From Phylloscopus collybita (lineage: Eukaryota; Chordata; Aves; Passeriformes; Phylloscopidae): a stretch of DNA of 64,000 nt. The position numbers and the translations under genes are program-made. Where the stretch lies: NCBI GenBank assembly GCA_027886175.1, contig JAJNNQ010000031.1, positions 2,890,501-2,954,500 of the forward strand, written 5' to 3'. Position 1 is the first letter of the stretch. Each line of letters begins with the position of its first letter. A model generated the notes under the pieces. The model was not told the origin of the DNA. It was given only the letters and a program-made list of their open reading frames with translations, and ran no database searches. Of this stretch, positions 22,810 through 34,480 are shown one piece after another.

Positions 22810-23380
22810 CTTACCAGAATGAAGCTCTCCTCTCTGTAATGAAACCTCAGTGAGCCTGGAGGGCTTTGGCATAAGTAACCTCAGGCTTGTTTGTCGAGAA
22901 GGTTTTTGCCAAGCCCACACAGCTCTAATTACGTCTTTTCACTGGCCTGGTTTAAACTGTCCCCTCTTTCCAAAGTCTTTTGTGTGCTGCTCAGAAATAC
23001 GTTGCTACAATGAGCACAGTGTGTTTAGAATAAGTTTAATTGGATTTGGTAGCCGAGCAAGTGTAGGTTTTTATTAGAGGTACTGACGGCTTCCAGCGGA
23101 GATAATATTTATACAGTGGTCCAGAATTGTTTGCATTTAGGAGAATAAATAAAATGAATAATATCCAAACAAGATAATTAAAATGTCAATTACAAAGTAC
23201 CTTTAGTTTGCTCTGGCTTTTGATTTGCATATTCCTTCCTTTGCCTTGAAGACAAAGAAAAATACACTTGATACCAAATGTTCAGCTTTCAAATGTATCA
23301 CGTATTATGATATATTAGCAAGTACCTCCCTTTTGCACTGTATTTATGGTAAGATTGCAGAAGAACACCCATATTTGCAT
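22810..23380. promoter_or_regulatory. Candidate conserved non-coding element, long
   Basis: A long repeat-free block with many homeodomain and POU-like words: CTCTAATTACGTC, AAGATAATTAAAATGTCAAT, TTGATTTGCATATTCC and ATATTTGCATATTGG. It also has TCAGCTTTCAAATG and a CpG-bearing GACGGCTTCCAGCGG. No coding frame longer than 75 codons runs through it. Length and motif density make it one of the better enhancer candidates here. Confidence 0.42.
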
Positions 23381-23471
23381 ATTGGGCCTTTTTTTTTCTA
23401 GTTCACAAACATTTTCTGTCTGGCTTGGTCAGATGTTGACTTTAATTTTTGTTAAATCACAATGTTGTGGA

Positions 23472-23515
23472 TGACAAAAAAAAAAAACCACAAACCCTCA
23501 AACCAAACCTAAATA
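23472..23515. repeat. Short A/C-rich tract
   Basis: An A12-type run followed by CCACAAACCCTC-like words, similar to the tract at 1,258 but shorter. Confidence 0.7.
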
Positions 23516-24029
23516 ACACACAGAGAAATCCTTAAAGTTGTATGGCTAAGGGCTGTGATGGACAGAAAGCTTTGGAAAATGGCTTTTATTTCCCAGTGAC
23601 CTGTCTTTCTGTAGGTATTCATATTTCATTTTTAAAGAAATCAACATTAAACAAAATAAGCTGTCCTGGTTTTTTATATATATATATTATATTTGAGAAG
23701 TCTAACCCTGAAGAAATGTACTTTGAGAAACTAGCACTGTTTAAATTTTGTGTTTGGAACTTCTAGGCAAGAACAAGATAACAGAAGGACATAAGATTCA
23801 TTAAAACCTTTGTGAACCTGTTGCTTTTACATACCTGGAGTTTTGTCTTTGTTTCCAACATAGTCAGCCCTTATTAAAATGTGTAATCTTGCAATACCTG
23901 GGGCTGTGTTTGTGTTTTGAACTAGCAAATTCTTTCTTCTGATTCCTAAAAATGGCCATTTTTGAGCAGGTTGGACGTCTTCTGTCACCTTATTTTGTTG
24001 TTGTTTTGGTAAACCTGACTTTTTCAACT

Positions 24030-24240
24030 CTTACTGTGCCTGCGCCACGAATTAGTTGTCATCAATAATTATTGCTCTCCATTTTGATCTTCTGTGTGGG
24101 TACTTGGCAAAATCTGTAGGGACTACTCGAGATGAAAGGGTTGCTATGCAAATAGGAAATCTTACTCCCCAGTATTTGTCACCAGTTGCAAAGCACGGGT
24201 TTGAAATGAGCAGTTGTGTGGCATCCTAAGTAAATAGGGA
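24030..24240. promoter_or_regulatory. Candidate conserved non-coding element
   Basis: Repeat-free sequence with GCGCCACGAATTAGTTGTCA, CATCAATAATTATTGC and GCTATGCAAATAGG. The last contains an ATGCAAAT octamer, the POU-factor site. It is bounded on the right by T/G-rich low complexity at 24,338. Confidence 0.4.
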
Positions 24241-24337
24241 TGCTGGGCTAACACAGCCTGTGGGGCTCCGAGACAAGTGGGAAAAGCAAGTTAAGCTTTT
24301 TATTTTTATAATAGTTATTGCTACTCTCTATTTATGT

Positions 24338-24397
24338 GGGGGGGTTTTTTGTTGTTGTTTGTTTGTTTTGTTTTTTTGGTGTTTTTTTTTTTTTTTT
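24338..24397. repeat. T/G low-complexity tract
   Basis: G7, then T6, then GTT and GTTT words, ending in a T16-type run. It is the T/G-strand equivalent of the A/C tracts elsewhere. Confidence 0.85.
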
Positions 24398-24539
24398 CTG
24401 GCGGGCTTTGTTAAGCAGATCTTTATTCCCAGAGAACTGAAATGTACTCCTCTTTCTTTTTCCTTGAAAATTAAAAGCCTCTACCTTAAAGAAGTGAATG
24501 ATACATTATCTGCTGCCTCTAAATTGAACCCATTTGGAG

Positions 24540-25200
24540 CTATTTGCATCCTGTAGAAACCTACAGCTGAGTGCTGTGCTCAGAGGTGTAATGACTGGTT
24601 GTCACAACACGCTGGAGGTGGCCCCATAACAAAATGATCCCCTGTCAATCCCCTTGCAGGAAATGCTCTGGCAACCTGTAATTCAGCCTCAGTATTAACA
24701 TCCTGCCTGGGTTTTGTTAAATAGCACTTTCTAGGAAGTAGATCTGCTGAACTTGTGCTTAATAATGTTTTAAGGGGAATGTTTGATGGAAGTTTGAGAA
24801 AGCATCACATGGGGTTAACAGTGATTTGTCATTTGTTTCTAATTAAAGGACTTAATCTCTTATCACTGGAACAGCCTATTTTTTTAATACTAAAGGCACA
24901 GATGTGAATAGAAACATATTAATGAGATGTCATACTACACAGTCATTTAGTGTTTTGTTTAACTTAAACATAGCAGAAAATGTGCATCTAAGTAGACACA
25001 TGTAATGACATTGAGATAGAATTCTAATTCCCCTCATTTGCATAACCTTTAGCAGCTTCCACCTTGCTGCAGTTATCCTGTACCCAAAATTGCTGTTTGT
25101 AATAGCAGGGAAAAGGTCTGAAATCACACCCTGACATTGTTTTCCTGTCTGAGGGGCTGTGGCTGGCCTTAAACCAAACATGAGCCTGCTTGACATTGCT
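24540..25200. promoter_or_regulatory. Candidate conserved non-coding block
   Basis: About 650 bases of repeat-free sequence with TTTCTAATTAAAGGAC, ACATATTAATGAGATG, CTCATTTGCATAACC and GGGGTTAACAGTGATT. The minus-strand open frame at 24,930-25,196 has no recognisable domain. Confidence 0.33.
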
Positions 25201-25399
25201 GGTTCCTCTTAAGACAAAAAAGAAAAAAAAATAATAAAAAAAAAGGTGTGCATTTTGTCAGGCATGGCAGGTGTTCTTGTAAAGTGGTGAGGAACAAGGA
25301 CTGACCTCATCCAGAGGTACCTCTTCCAGGCATTCCAGCTACATGACAGCCCCTCCAAACACCTAAAAAACTGAGGAAAAAGTGGCATGAACTCATCAG

Positions 25400-25501
25400 A
25401 GAATCACAGAATCACAGAGGCTGGAAAAGTCCTCCAAGGTCATCCAGCCTGTGACCAAACCCCACCTTTGTCACATCCAGTTTTCCCTTGGACAAGTCCC
25501 A
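25400..25501 (-). mobile_element. CR1: CR1 LINE 3'-end fragment, antisense
   Basis: GAATCACAGAATCACAGAGG is the reverse complement of the terminal octamer repeats, followed by 'ggctggaaaagtcctccaagg' and 'catccagcctgtgaccaaa' blocks. A clear 5'-truncated CR1 tail. Confidence 0.9.
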
Positions 25502-26789
25502 AGAGTAAATCTTAGGAGAGGAAGGGTCCCTATGTATTAATTTAGTGATTTAAACCATGAATGAACTTTAAACCCACATTTAAGAATATTTGGGCTGCTG
25601 TGCCTGTCTCCCTTAGTGCTTTGCTTTGTTATTTTCATGGTGGGAGACAACTTATAATGGGTTACATCCCTTCCTTTATGAGAAATTGTTTCTTTTGGCT
25701 GGGGTGGTTATGAAAATTAGGGCTGTTCATTCAAAATTACGAATTTTACCCTTTCCTCACTTGCACGATAAGTTTCTAAGAAAAATGAAAGCAATGACAC
25801 ATTAAAAACAATCCTGGCATATATAATAAGAACTAAGAACAACTGCAGAGCAAAATTAGATTGTTTGAACATGCAGAGTTTTTTTTTGTCAGGTGGCTCT
25901 AACCTTTGGCTGTTGCTCACAGTCAAGATCAGCTCATTACTAGAGGACTCCACAAATGTTTCCTGGAGTTGTGAAACAGCCAGTGAGAGAAAAGGACAGA
26001 AATTTTATTTAGACAAACATTCTCCTTTTGTGAAGATGTTCTGTCTTTTAATGGAAAAATTGTGATGCAAGTGAGAATATTTTAAATTTTTTTCCCACAA
26101 TAGAACTGGATAGCCTTAAAAGTTAATTAAAAAATAATTGAAAATTTGAGTGCTTATGTGCACTGGCTAAGAAGGAAAAATGGATTTCAGTTCTGGAGAT
26201 AAGACCTTTGGTGTTCAGTCTTTGGTTTTCTTATTTTACTCATTCACAGGTTTTGATGTTGAGTGAAACTCAAAGGGCTGCACCAGAAACTGCAAACAAA
26301 ATCCAGGGATGGATTTGGCTTTTCCATTTCACCTGTGCTCAGCAGTGTTATGATGAGAGAACTCTTTATTATCAGGGATACCCACATATCTAGCAAGGAA
26401 AATGTTGAGCACTTTTAGGATCTCAATGATCCCAGCTCTGCTGGGTTGCATGAGTTTCACTTCTAGAAAACAAAAATTAACTGGTGCCAACTCAAATGCA
26501 AATTATTGAACCTATTTCTTCTCCCCATCAAAGAGCACAATAAAGCCCAGGCAGGACAAATCTGTACAGATTTACCACAACATCTCCATCCAGCCTGAGG
26601 TCTGGGTCTGGTGGAGAATTCTGCTCCTTTCAAATGTGCAGAGAAAGTCTCAGCCCAGAGTTTACTCAGAGTTCCTGGCCCTCCTTCTGCCCTCTGTAAA
26701 AGTTTGAGAAGGGCTCATAAAATGGCAAGAAGGCAGTTTGTATACAAGAAATGCAGCCTGGCAGTAAAAGCCTGTTTTGAAGTACACAA
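25502..26789. other. Unique non-coding sequence, no gene seen
   Basis: AT-leaning unique DNA. Small opposing frames at 25,717-26,065 are chance. No repeat family recognised. Confidence 0.5.
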
Positions 26790-27180
26790 CATGGTTTCTG
26801 AATAAATACTTCTTTAATGCATGTAATTACTGGATCAGCAGAATAAATGTGGTCATGTCCTTGTAATTAATACATTGTCAAAAGTTCATTTAAGTATAAT
26901 AATTTCACAGCAAAACTGCTGCCTATGTGGTTTGTGCGATAATTTGTTAAATTAAGTGCAATAAATATAAAATTATTGGTAGATATATATTTTTTTAAGT
27001 TCTTATTCATTACAACATGCTATCTAATACACTTAAAGGGTTTCTTTTTTTCATTAAAAGAAAAGCCACTAAAAATAAAAATGCTGTAATGATGTTTTTC
27101 TTCTTTTTTTTGCTAAAGGAATTTTCAAGCAGCACCACTTAGTATCGCAGCTGCAATTGGCAAATATTTAGTTAAGAATT
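26790..27180. promoter_or_regulatory. Candidate conserved non-coding element
   Basis: Very AT-rich yet non-repetitive sequence with close-packed ATTA words (GCATGTAATTACTGG, CTTGTAATTAATACATTG, GTTAAATTAAGTGCAATAAA), a TCAAAAGTTCA stretch and CAGCTGCAATTGG at the right end. The lack of any repeat or open frame is the basis for the call. Confidence 0.4.
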
Positions 27181-27603
27181 GTGTAATCAAGTTGGCAGAG
27201 GCTTGAAGATCCAGTGAGGAATGCACAGAGAAAGATGCCTGTTTATCCATTGTAGAAAAGCAAAATGTTTATTCCTGGATTTGGTGTCAGACTCTTTCAA
27301 TTGTACCCAGAGCTAATTACAGGGCTGGGCTAAATGTTACAGCTGTACTGAGGTTTTAGCAAGGGGGAGAGTGTTGTTCTTGACTTTTGGAGCTTATTTG
27401 GAAAGAATTCTGAAGGAAATTATTCTGATTCTTCACTGCTGATCTGAGAGTGGTGACTTTTGGTGACCTGTTTTGTGATGTCCAGGGAAGCAGAGGCTGT
27501 GGAGCAAGGATGTCACCATGGACAGTGGTGGTGACCAAACCCAGGTTACACAGAAATGTCACTTTGTTCTCAATCAGAGTCTGTGTTAATGAGTGAGAGG
27601 TTG

Positions 27604-27757
27604 AGCATTGGAAGGGCTGCCCAGGGAGGTTTGGAGTCCCCATCCTGGAGATGTCCAAGGAATGCTTGGACATGGCTCAGTGCTCTGGGTGAGGTGAGGA
27701 TTGGGCACAGCTTGGACTCCATGGTCTTGGAGGTCTTTTTCAACCCAAATAATTCCA
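27604..27757 (+). mobile_element. CR1: CR1 LINE 3'-end fragment
   Basis: A 'ggctgcccagggaggt' block, then 'gtccccatcctggagatgtcc', then 'ttggactccatggtcttgg' and AGGTCTTTTTCAACCCAAAT in order. This is the sense CR1 3' region of about 150 bp. The octamer tail is degraded. Confidence 0.85.
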
Positions 27758-28354
27758 GAACTATCTCCTCAGAGCCTGGTCAGATCTAGCTTCTCAACTG
27801 TCCACACAATGACTAATTGATGCTAAAAATAGAGCTGGGATTCAAGCCCCCAGTCCCCAAACCTGTGTTTGATGCTCACAAGACCACGCTTTTCCCAGAT
27901 GATGGAACCCATAGAATGACTGCCTGGTGTTTATAGTGTTTGTAGTCAGAGCCTTAAATTTACCCAGGCAGTAGAAGCTTCTTATTCTATTTACAAGGAC
28001 AGAAAAGTTAAAGTTTTCATTTCTCGCTGAAACTTCCTAAAATTTGTCACCCAATCAGAGTTTAGTATGTGGGTCAACAAAAGTGCGTGGTCCATATCCA
28101 ACAAATATGGACTAGGAAGGAGTTGGTGTGTTTTCAACTGGAGCTGGCATCAATCCAAACCAACCCACCCAAACCTGGCTGGATAAGCAGCTCATGGGTG
28201 GATGGAGTTGTAACCCCAGGATGTTTGTGAGAAGTGATGGAACCTGCGGGGCAGGGTTCTCTGAGGCTTTTTTTTTTGTGATAACATCTTTATCAGCCAC
28301 CTGAGGTGGCCAAAGGAGGAACTTTCAATGTGCTTGCAGGACTTGCTGCATCTT

Positions 28355-28548
28355 CATTTTTTATAATGAGAGTGGTGAGGCCCTGACACAGGGTGCCCAG
28401 AGCAGCTGTGGCTGCCCCTGGATCCCTGGAAGTGTCCAAGGCCAGGCTGGACAGGGCTTGGAGCAGCCTGGGATAGTGAAGGGTGTCCCTGCCCATGGGA
28501 AGAGATGAGTTTTAAGGTCTCTTTCAACCTAAACCGTTCAATTCCTCT
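28355..28548 (+). mobile_element. CR1: CR1 LINE 3'-end fragment
   Basis: GAGAGTGGTGAGGCCCTGAC, 'ggctgcccctggatccctgg', CCAAGGCCAGGCTGGACAGG and GGTGTCCCTGCCCATGGGAA follow in the standard CR1 order, ending in 'tctctttcaacctaaacc'. It is one of the best-preserved copies here. Confidence 0.92.
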
Positions 28549-28881
28549 CCTTTAGGATCCTGGGCAGTTAGAGCAGGGATGTGACCAGGAGGGTGAGGGC
28601 TGTGACCACCTCAGAACTTTGTGTGGGGCAGGAGGGTGAGGGACAACCAGCACTGCTTGGAAAGGTGGAGTTTCACACTGCACAGGAGGAAGAACTTTTT
28701 CCCCATGAGGGTATCAAGCAGGGCAGGAGTTTTTCCACAGCAGCCATTCCCACCCCTGGAGCTTTGCAGGGCATGAGTAGATCAAGTGCTCAGCAACAGG
28801 TTTGGACCACAGAGCTGGGCAGGGGGTCGTGGCAGAGTCCTCCCAAATTTTTCTGTGATCCCGTGGATGGGAGGACATACT
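28549..28881. other. Unassigned sequence, possibly repeat-derived
   Basis: GC-richer sequence (AGGAGGAAGAACTTTTTCCC at about 28,683) lying directly after a CR1 tail. That word resembles the CR1 block just upstream of the usual 3' end, so a second, rearranged CR1 fragment is possible. The match is too weak to call. Confidence 0.35.
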
Positions 28882-29105
28882 CAAAAAAAACCCCAACAAC
28901 AACAACAACAAAACAGCAAAAAAACCCCAAACAAAAACAAACAAACAAAAAACAAAAACAAAAAACCCAACCCACAAAAAACAACAAAACAAAAACCCCA
29001 AAACAAACAAAAAACCCCAACAAAAACAACCCACAAAAAAAAAAAAAAAAAAAAAAAAGAAGAAACCAATCAAACAAAACAAAACAAAACAACCACCAAA
29101 ACAAC
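28882..29105. repeat. A/C low-complexity tract, about 220 bp
   Basis: Runs of AAAACAAAC, CCAACAACAAC and an A25-type run, with scarcely any G or T. It produces Lys/Gln/Asn/Thr-rich and, on the other strand, Phe/Cys/Gly-rich open frames that should be ignored. Confidence 0.9.
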
Positions 29106-30208
29106 CCCAATCCCTAAATCTGACACACTTACCAGTTCTGACTTACACCCCAGGAGTAAGCTACAACATGTAACGAGAATTCCAAACGATCCCTGACAGT
29201 CTGCCAGCTCCAGTTGGGATGCTGCATTTCAGTGCTAACAGCTCCATTTGCTCCAGCGAGATATAAATGTTCCTTGACCTCAAGCACAGGTCACAGAGCA
29301 CGCACGACATCTTGTAATTAAGCTAAAAGATTCATTGACAAACACTGCTCAAGTGGTGAGATTTAGATGGTTACAAGAAACCATAAAAAAAAAAAAAAAA
29401 AAAAGTTGTGATCCTGCAGGGAAATTGGCTCCAATGGGTCTATTTTACATCTTGGCTTTGAGACATTTTGTGCAGCAAGAGCAAAGCAGTGCTGCTCATA
29501 AACAGTGGAACATTAATTATATACATTTAATTTTATGTAACTTGTGGAGAACGTAAGAAAATTCATGTGTTGTAGATGTCATCTTTTTTTTTTTTTTTTT
29601 TTTCCTGAAGGGATTTTCCATTATTATTTTATGATGATAAAATAAGGTGTTCTGATGTACTCTCTCAAAATAATTTTTATATTTATTTTTTACGTATTTC
29701 AGTAATATTGAGTCAATAAAGATGATATCAGGAAATCTATGAACTATAATGAATTTTATTTACATTTTTATTATAGCACTAACTTCACATCAGTTCCCTT
29801 CAAATGTACAGTTAAAAAAAAAAAAAAGTGCAAATCATCTCTTTTTAGCAAAACTACCCGAAATATCTCAATCACTTTTGTAATGAAATTTTTTATTGCA
29901 GTGTTAGAAAATATTTACATCGAGACGAAACGTTCATCAAATGAGGTCATATTCTGGGAGAACAGGGAAAATGGAGTAATGGAAGGGGAATACTGCATGG
30001 TGAGAACTGATCCTTTTTTCTATAGCCTTTTTTTTTTTTGGTGTTTTTTTGGAAAACAGTGGTATCTATAGAGTAAGATGAATATCCCTCAGCCTGGAGA
30101 GAAGTTCCAGAATTTGTTCTGCAGTACCCTGCCAGTAGATCAATCTTTTTCCCTTAAAAATTTTGCTTCAGGTCTGTCATGGATGTATAAAATGGGTTTG
30201 ATGGTGGT
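29106..30208. other. Unique AT-rich non-coding sequence
   Basis: Several A and T homopolymers (29,385-29,404; 29,583-29,604; 29,815-29,826). No gene seen. Confidence 0.5.
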
Positions 30209-30428
30209 TCATAGAATCCCAGAAAGGTTTGGGGTTGAAAGGACCTTAAAGTTCATCAGTTCCACAGGCAGGGACACCTCCCACTATCCCAGGTTGCTCC
30301 AAGCCTCATCCAAGCTGGATACTTTGGATATTTTCAGGCATCCAGGGGCAGCCACAGCTTCTCTGGGCACCCTGTGCCAGGACCTCCCCACCCTCACAGG
30401 GAAGGATTTCTTCCTGATAACCTAAATC
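30209..30428 (-). mobile_element. CR1: CR1 LINE 3'-end fragment, antisense
   Basis: CATAGAATCCCAGAAAGGTT, 'ggttgaaaggaccttaaag', 'cagggacacctcccac' and 'ggcagccacagcttctctggg' lead to 'gaaggatttcttcctgataacc'. It is the reverse complement of about 220 bp of CR1 3' sequence, a longer fragment than most here. Confidence 0.92.
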
Positions 30429-30774
30429 TCTAATTTTAAGTGTTCTTAAAGTATAGATTGAAGCCATCCCCATTGAGATGCTTCAAGAACTGGTTCCTGT
30501 CAAAATGAGCCAAATGCATCTTCACAAGTGCTCGTAACAAAATTCCTGATCAAACGAGCGTTCCGTCTCCTGAGAGAAATTTTGAAGGTGGGTGGGCAGC
30601 AGTCAATTGGCAAAAAAAAAAAAAAAAGTTTTGGGACTCCAGAGCAACGAATGCAGTGGCTGTGGATTGGAACCTGGGAGGGAAATGGCATTTCTGGCAG
30701 GGAGGATGGGGAGGGCTCGGCCACCTCCAAACCTCTGCTGCTCCATTTGGAAGCGCTGGTGGCACAACGGATGG

Positions 30775-30910
30775 CGTTTGTTTAAGGCAGCCATCTGGTC
30801 ATTTGTGCATACACGGGTGTGTAATGCACCATATTGCATCCCCAATAACATTTAAACTGTCTGCAATCTCAATAAATTTTTAACTTTTGAAGCACATGCA
30901 CGGGGGTCAG
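30775..30910. promoter_or_regulatory. Weak candidate conserved non-coding element
   Basis: Repeat-free words such as GGCAGCCATCTGGTCATTTG, CAATAACATTTAAACTGTC and CTCAATAAATTTTTAAC. Short, and supported by texture only. Confidence 0.27.
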
Positions 30911-31325
30911 CGCCTCGCTGCTGTTGGAGGGAAAATCAGGTTCACGTAGTGGCTGAATAATTCCATTTCCAAAAGCTGCAAAATCGACAGCCAAAAATAG
31001 AAAAAAAGCAGGCCAAGAGCAGCAAAAGCTCATGAAAACCTCTGGTAGCTGTTTTCCAATTTTGTTTTATTTGTCCTACCACTACAGCTTGGGGCTGGGC
31101 TGGTGGATTGGGCCACTGGGACCTGCAAGGTGTGGAACTCGATAGTTTCCTCCACAGGAAGAGGTGGGAGGAGGTTTTTTTGGAAACTTTGTTTTTGGGA
31201 GTGTGCAGAAGTGTCTCTAACCTGCAGGTACCTTAAGACATAAGCAAATATATAATTTTTTTTCGTTCTTCTTTCTTTATTTTAATTTTTTTTTCCCCTT
31301 TTGCTGTGCATTTTCCACTCAGTGG

Positions 31326-31500
31326 ATTTTTTACTGTGAGGGTGGGGAGGCCCTGGCAGAGGGTGGCCACAGCAGCTGTGGTTGCCCTTGGATCCCCAGA
31401 AGTTTTCCAGGCCAGGCTTGGAGCGACCTGGGATGGTGAAAGATGTCCCTGCCATGGCAGGGAGATGAGATTTAAGGTCCTTTCCAACCCACACCATGCT
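31326..31500 (+). mobile_element. CR1: CR1 LINE 3'-end fragment
   Basis: ACTGTGAGGGTGGGGAGGCC, 'ggttgcccttggatcccc', 'ccaggccaggcttggag' and GATGTCCCTGCCATGGCAGG, then 'ggtcctttccaacccac'. Same subfamily pattern as the copy at 28,355. Confidence 0.92.
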
Positions 31501-31853
31501 GGGCATCTGTGGATGAGGAGATGAAGCATTCCTTGTTGCCTTTCTACTGCTGGGAAAGCAACAGAAATGATGGAAGTTGGCAATTAATTTCACCTGTTGA
31601 CTCCTCTGCTTTTCTTCTTCTCTCCCCTTCCATTCCAATACCAATGTCCACAACTAATTTGAAGTTTTATCTGAGCACATCTCCTCTCTCCTTTGGTGTG
31701 GTGTGGCTGCTCTGGTCTGGCTGTCACTGCCCAGGACAAGGACCCTGTGGCTTTATCATGGACCAGAATGAAATGAGTGTTCTTCCAGCTATCCATATAA
31801 ATCCAGCACTGGGGAAATCTTGGATCCTGTTATTTTTTTCCCAGTTCCAAGCC

Positions 31854-31859
<6 letters not shown>

Positions 31860-31884
<25 letters not shown>

Positions 31885-31885
31885 C
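31860..31885. repeat. (TC)13 microsatellite
   Basis: Thirteen uninterrupted TC dinucleotides after GAATTC. Confidence 0.95.
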
Positions 31886-31914
31886 CCTATTGCACCAGGC
31901 ATTGAATGGACATT

Positions 31915-32200
31915 TTTACAACTAGTTATGTAGTGGGAGAACAGGGGTTTCACACACCGAGCCACTACTCAAGGTTGTAACAAAATGTTTTGCTCTCTTC
32001 TCATCCATTTCATGCTTTTTGTCTGAATATTCCAGTGTCACTTTTAGGACAGAGCCCCATTAATATAATATGCCAGCTACTTCTGTCAAGGCATTGATAT
32101 ATGTCATTAGCACAATGGAAATAAATTCAAATTCATACGTTGCGTGTCACACACTGAGTTTTATCTTGACCTCCTAAGGTGAGAGACAGATGTTTTCCAT
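31915..32200. promoter_or_regulatory. Candidate conserved non-coding element
   Basis: Repeat-free block with CCCCATTAATATAATATGCC, GATATATGTCATTAGCAC and CATACGTTGCGTGTCAC words and no coding frame. Confidence 0.36.
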
Positions 32201-32369
32201 TGGCAATGCTTTGGTTATTTGTTTATACTTGTCAAATGCACATCTGAAACCCACCTATATAAAACTGGAATATGGGCTGCATTTTAAGCGAAAGCAGGGA
32301 AAAATATGCAGACTTTGAGAGATGAAGGGGAAAAAAAACCTGCAGCAAGCACCAGGATATGGGAGTGAA

Positions 32370-32610
32370 TAAGCATAATAGATCAGAATAAGGCCCTAAA
32401 TCAATTTTATTTTCACAGTTCTAGCATCATAAAAAGTGGGTGGCAGTAAACCAATTATTATTATGCAACTTAATGAACTAATTAGGAAAATCAGAGCAAT
32501 AATGGTACTGGTACTGACTGATCTGAATATAAAAAGTAGAATTAAGTTCCCGGTATTGAATTTTTCAATGCAAAGGATTGTAGAATAACTTTTAAAGCAT
32601 TTTGAGTTTG
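32370..32610. promoter_or_regulatory. Weak candidate conserved non-coding element
   Basis: Repeat-free AT-rich sequence with ACCAATTATTATTATGC, TAATGAACTAATTAGG and GAGCAATAATGG. The minus-strand open frame 32,396-32,686 has no recognisable domain. Confidence 0.28.
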
Positions 32611-32974
32611 GGAAGAGGGAGGCAGCCTCTGTAGTTGCTGTGGGTACCCAAATGATCACAGCACTGAACTCTCGGGGTGTGTTCACTCCTGTGCAGCTTT
32701 AAAAACAAAAACCAGCGAGGAACAGGTCATTAAAAGCTCTGCTTGCAGTTACGTGCCCCTAAATGCTGTTGAAACTCTGGTGTCTGTTGTCAGGAGGCTC
32801 TTAAATACCTGGAGCACGGGGTTGGGTGGCTCAAACCCTGTGCCCTGGGATTTCTGAGTAAACCCAGGCCCTGGTCTGAGCTTTTGCAGGAATGGGGTTT
32901 GCACCAAACCGAGTGCACAGGAACAGAAGGAAATAATCACAAAAGCACAGCTTCTCTCCCTTAATACCGGTGTT

Positions 32975-33320
32975 GTTAGCACATGCTATGCTTTAGAGTG
33001 TTTAAACCTTCCCATAATATGGTTCATGTTGACAGAAGTTATAAATATGTTGGTATCAGAGCAGTATTTCTCATTATACCTCTGAGGTTATCTATGAGCG
33101 TTTCGAGGCTTTCAATAGTTTGTTGATTTTCTTCCTTTACACCATTTCTGACTGTACATATTTGATAATGTGATGTGTGATTATGGGCCTGAACCTTTTC
33201 TCTTTAACATCAGTGACAAGGTTCCTTTTGCCTTCGGTGCTGAAATTGAAATGAGCCCTCATAAATTCCTCCATCATTTCCTTGCTGTTGTGAAATGTGC
33301 TGCAGTGTTTTCATTGATTT
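32975..33320. promoter_or_regulatory. Candidate conserved non-coding element
   Basis: A complex repeat-free block with GTTAGCACATGCTATGC, CCTTCCCATAATATGGTTC, GAAATTGAAATGAGCCC and CTCATAAATTCCTCC. It stops abruptly at the T-rich tract beginning 33,325. Confidence 0.4.
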
Positions 33321-33324
33321 ATAA

Positions 33325-33403
33325 TGTTTTGTTGTTGTTGTTGTTGTGGGTTTGTTTGTGTGGTTTTTTTTTTTTTTGTTTTGTTTTTTTTTTGTTTTGT
33401 TTT

Positions 33404-33443
<40 letters not shown>

Positions 33444-33490
33444 TTGTTGTTGTTTTTTTTTTTTTTTAATTTTTTTTTTTTTTTTTTTTT
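33325..33490. repeat. Poly-T / TTG low-complexity tract, 166 bp
   Basis: GTT repeats, then TTTTG words, then very long T-runs with one GTTGTTGTTG interruption. Read on the minus strand it is A/C-like with A-runs. Assembly length here may be unreliable. Confidence 0.92.
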
Positions 33491-33949
33491 ATCATGCAGT
33501 TGTAGCAAGGGGTTCTTTGCTGGTTTTCTTACAATTCCACCGCTGCCTTATCCATGTTTGGCAAATTTAGTAGCTGTTCTATTTGTAGATGGCACATTTT
33601 GATTTTTTTTTAAATGGTCTTCGTAGTATTTGGATATGGGTTTTTTTTTTCCTGGGAGGAGCTGTCTGGGCCATGAGTGTTTCATCCCAAAGGAAAGGTG
33701 AAAGTGCTTTCCTAAATATTTTCGTGGATAAACACAAGGAAAAAGAGAAATGATTTCTCCTTTCCGTCATCAAAACTATCAATGTGAAGAGTTTTATTTA
33801 TTTTCCTGGTCAAAAAGCCACTGTCAGAGTCTATTTAAAACAAATGGGGAGATGGGAGGGGCAAATGACCCTAAAGCAAGTGTATCACATCCAATACTTT
33901 TTAAAAAAGAGAAGGAACCCAGGCCAGCACGTTAAAAATGAGCATTTCC
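33491..33949. other. Unique non-coding sequence, no gene seen
   Basis: Unremarkable unique DNA with short T-runs. Small chance frames only. Confidence 0.5.
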
Positions 33950-34480
33950 AATACAATTTGTCACCCATGCATAAATCTTGCTGACATTTTCAGTCACTTT
34001 AATAGCCTTCCCATTTTATAAATCAGTATGAACTTGCACAGTTGCAAAAAGTGTGTATTTTGAACATCTCATTTGCATACTTTACCAAAAGCCAATGAGG
34101 CAGTGGAAGCAACACTGGTGATCATAATAAGTGTTTGGGAAAAGGCAGAAAGATCACTAATGGTTTGCCTTTAGGGATTTCTGTACTCCATAGGGGACGA
34201 AAATGAGAAATATTTTTCAAACAGCAGGGGTAAAGGTTTTAAAACTAGAAACACATGGAGTGATAAAAATGTTAGTGCCACAGGGCGCATAGCAGGAAAA
34301 ATTTACAATGTAAAAACTGTAATTTCAGCATTAGGAAGTAATAATCGTGTTTCATCATTGTTATTAAAGCATGACCCTTAAAGTCACATAAATTAGATAT
34401 AACTTTCTAGAGAAGTGTATTAATCTTCAATGGAAAATATTAGGAAAGTTTATTATCATATGAAGATCAGAAGGAACTGG
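33950..34480. promoter_or_regulatory. Candidate conserved non-coding block
   Basis: Repeat-free AT-rich sequence with CATCTCATTTGCATAC, TGATCATAATAAGTG, CATTGTTATTAAAGC and ATCTTCAATGG words, and no frame of note. Confidence 0.35.

Noticed and set aside
28549..28881. Second CR1 fragment directly after the one at 28,355
   Set aside because: Only one word resembles CR1 and the order of blocks does not fit. Left as unassigned.
28581..29117. 178-codon frame rich in Lys, Gln, Asn and Thr
   Set aside because: The second half is the A/C low-complexity tract.
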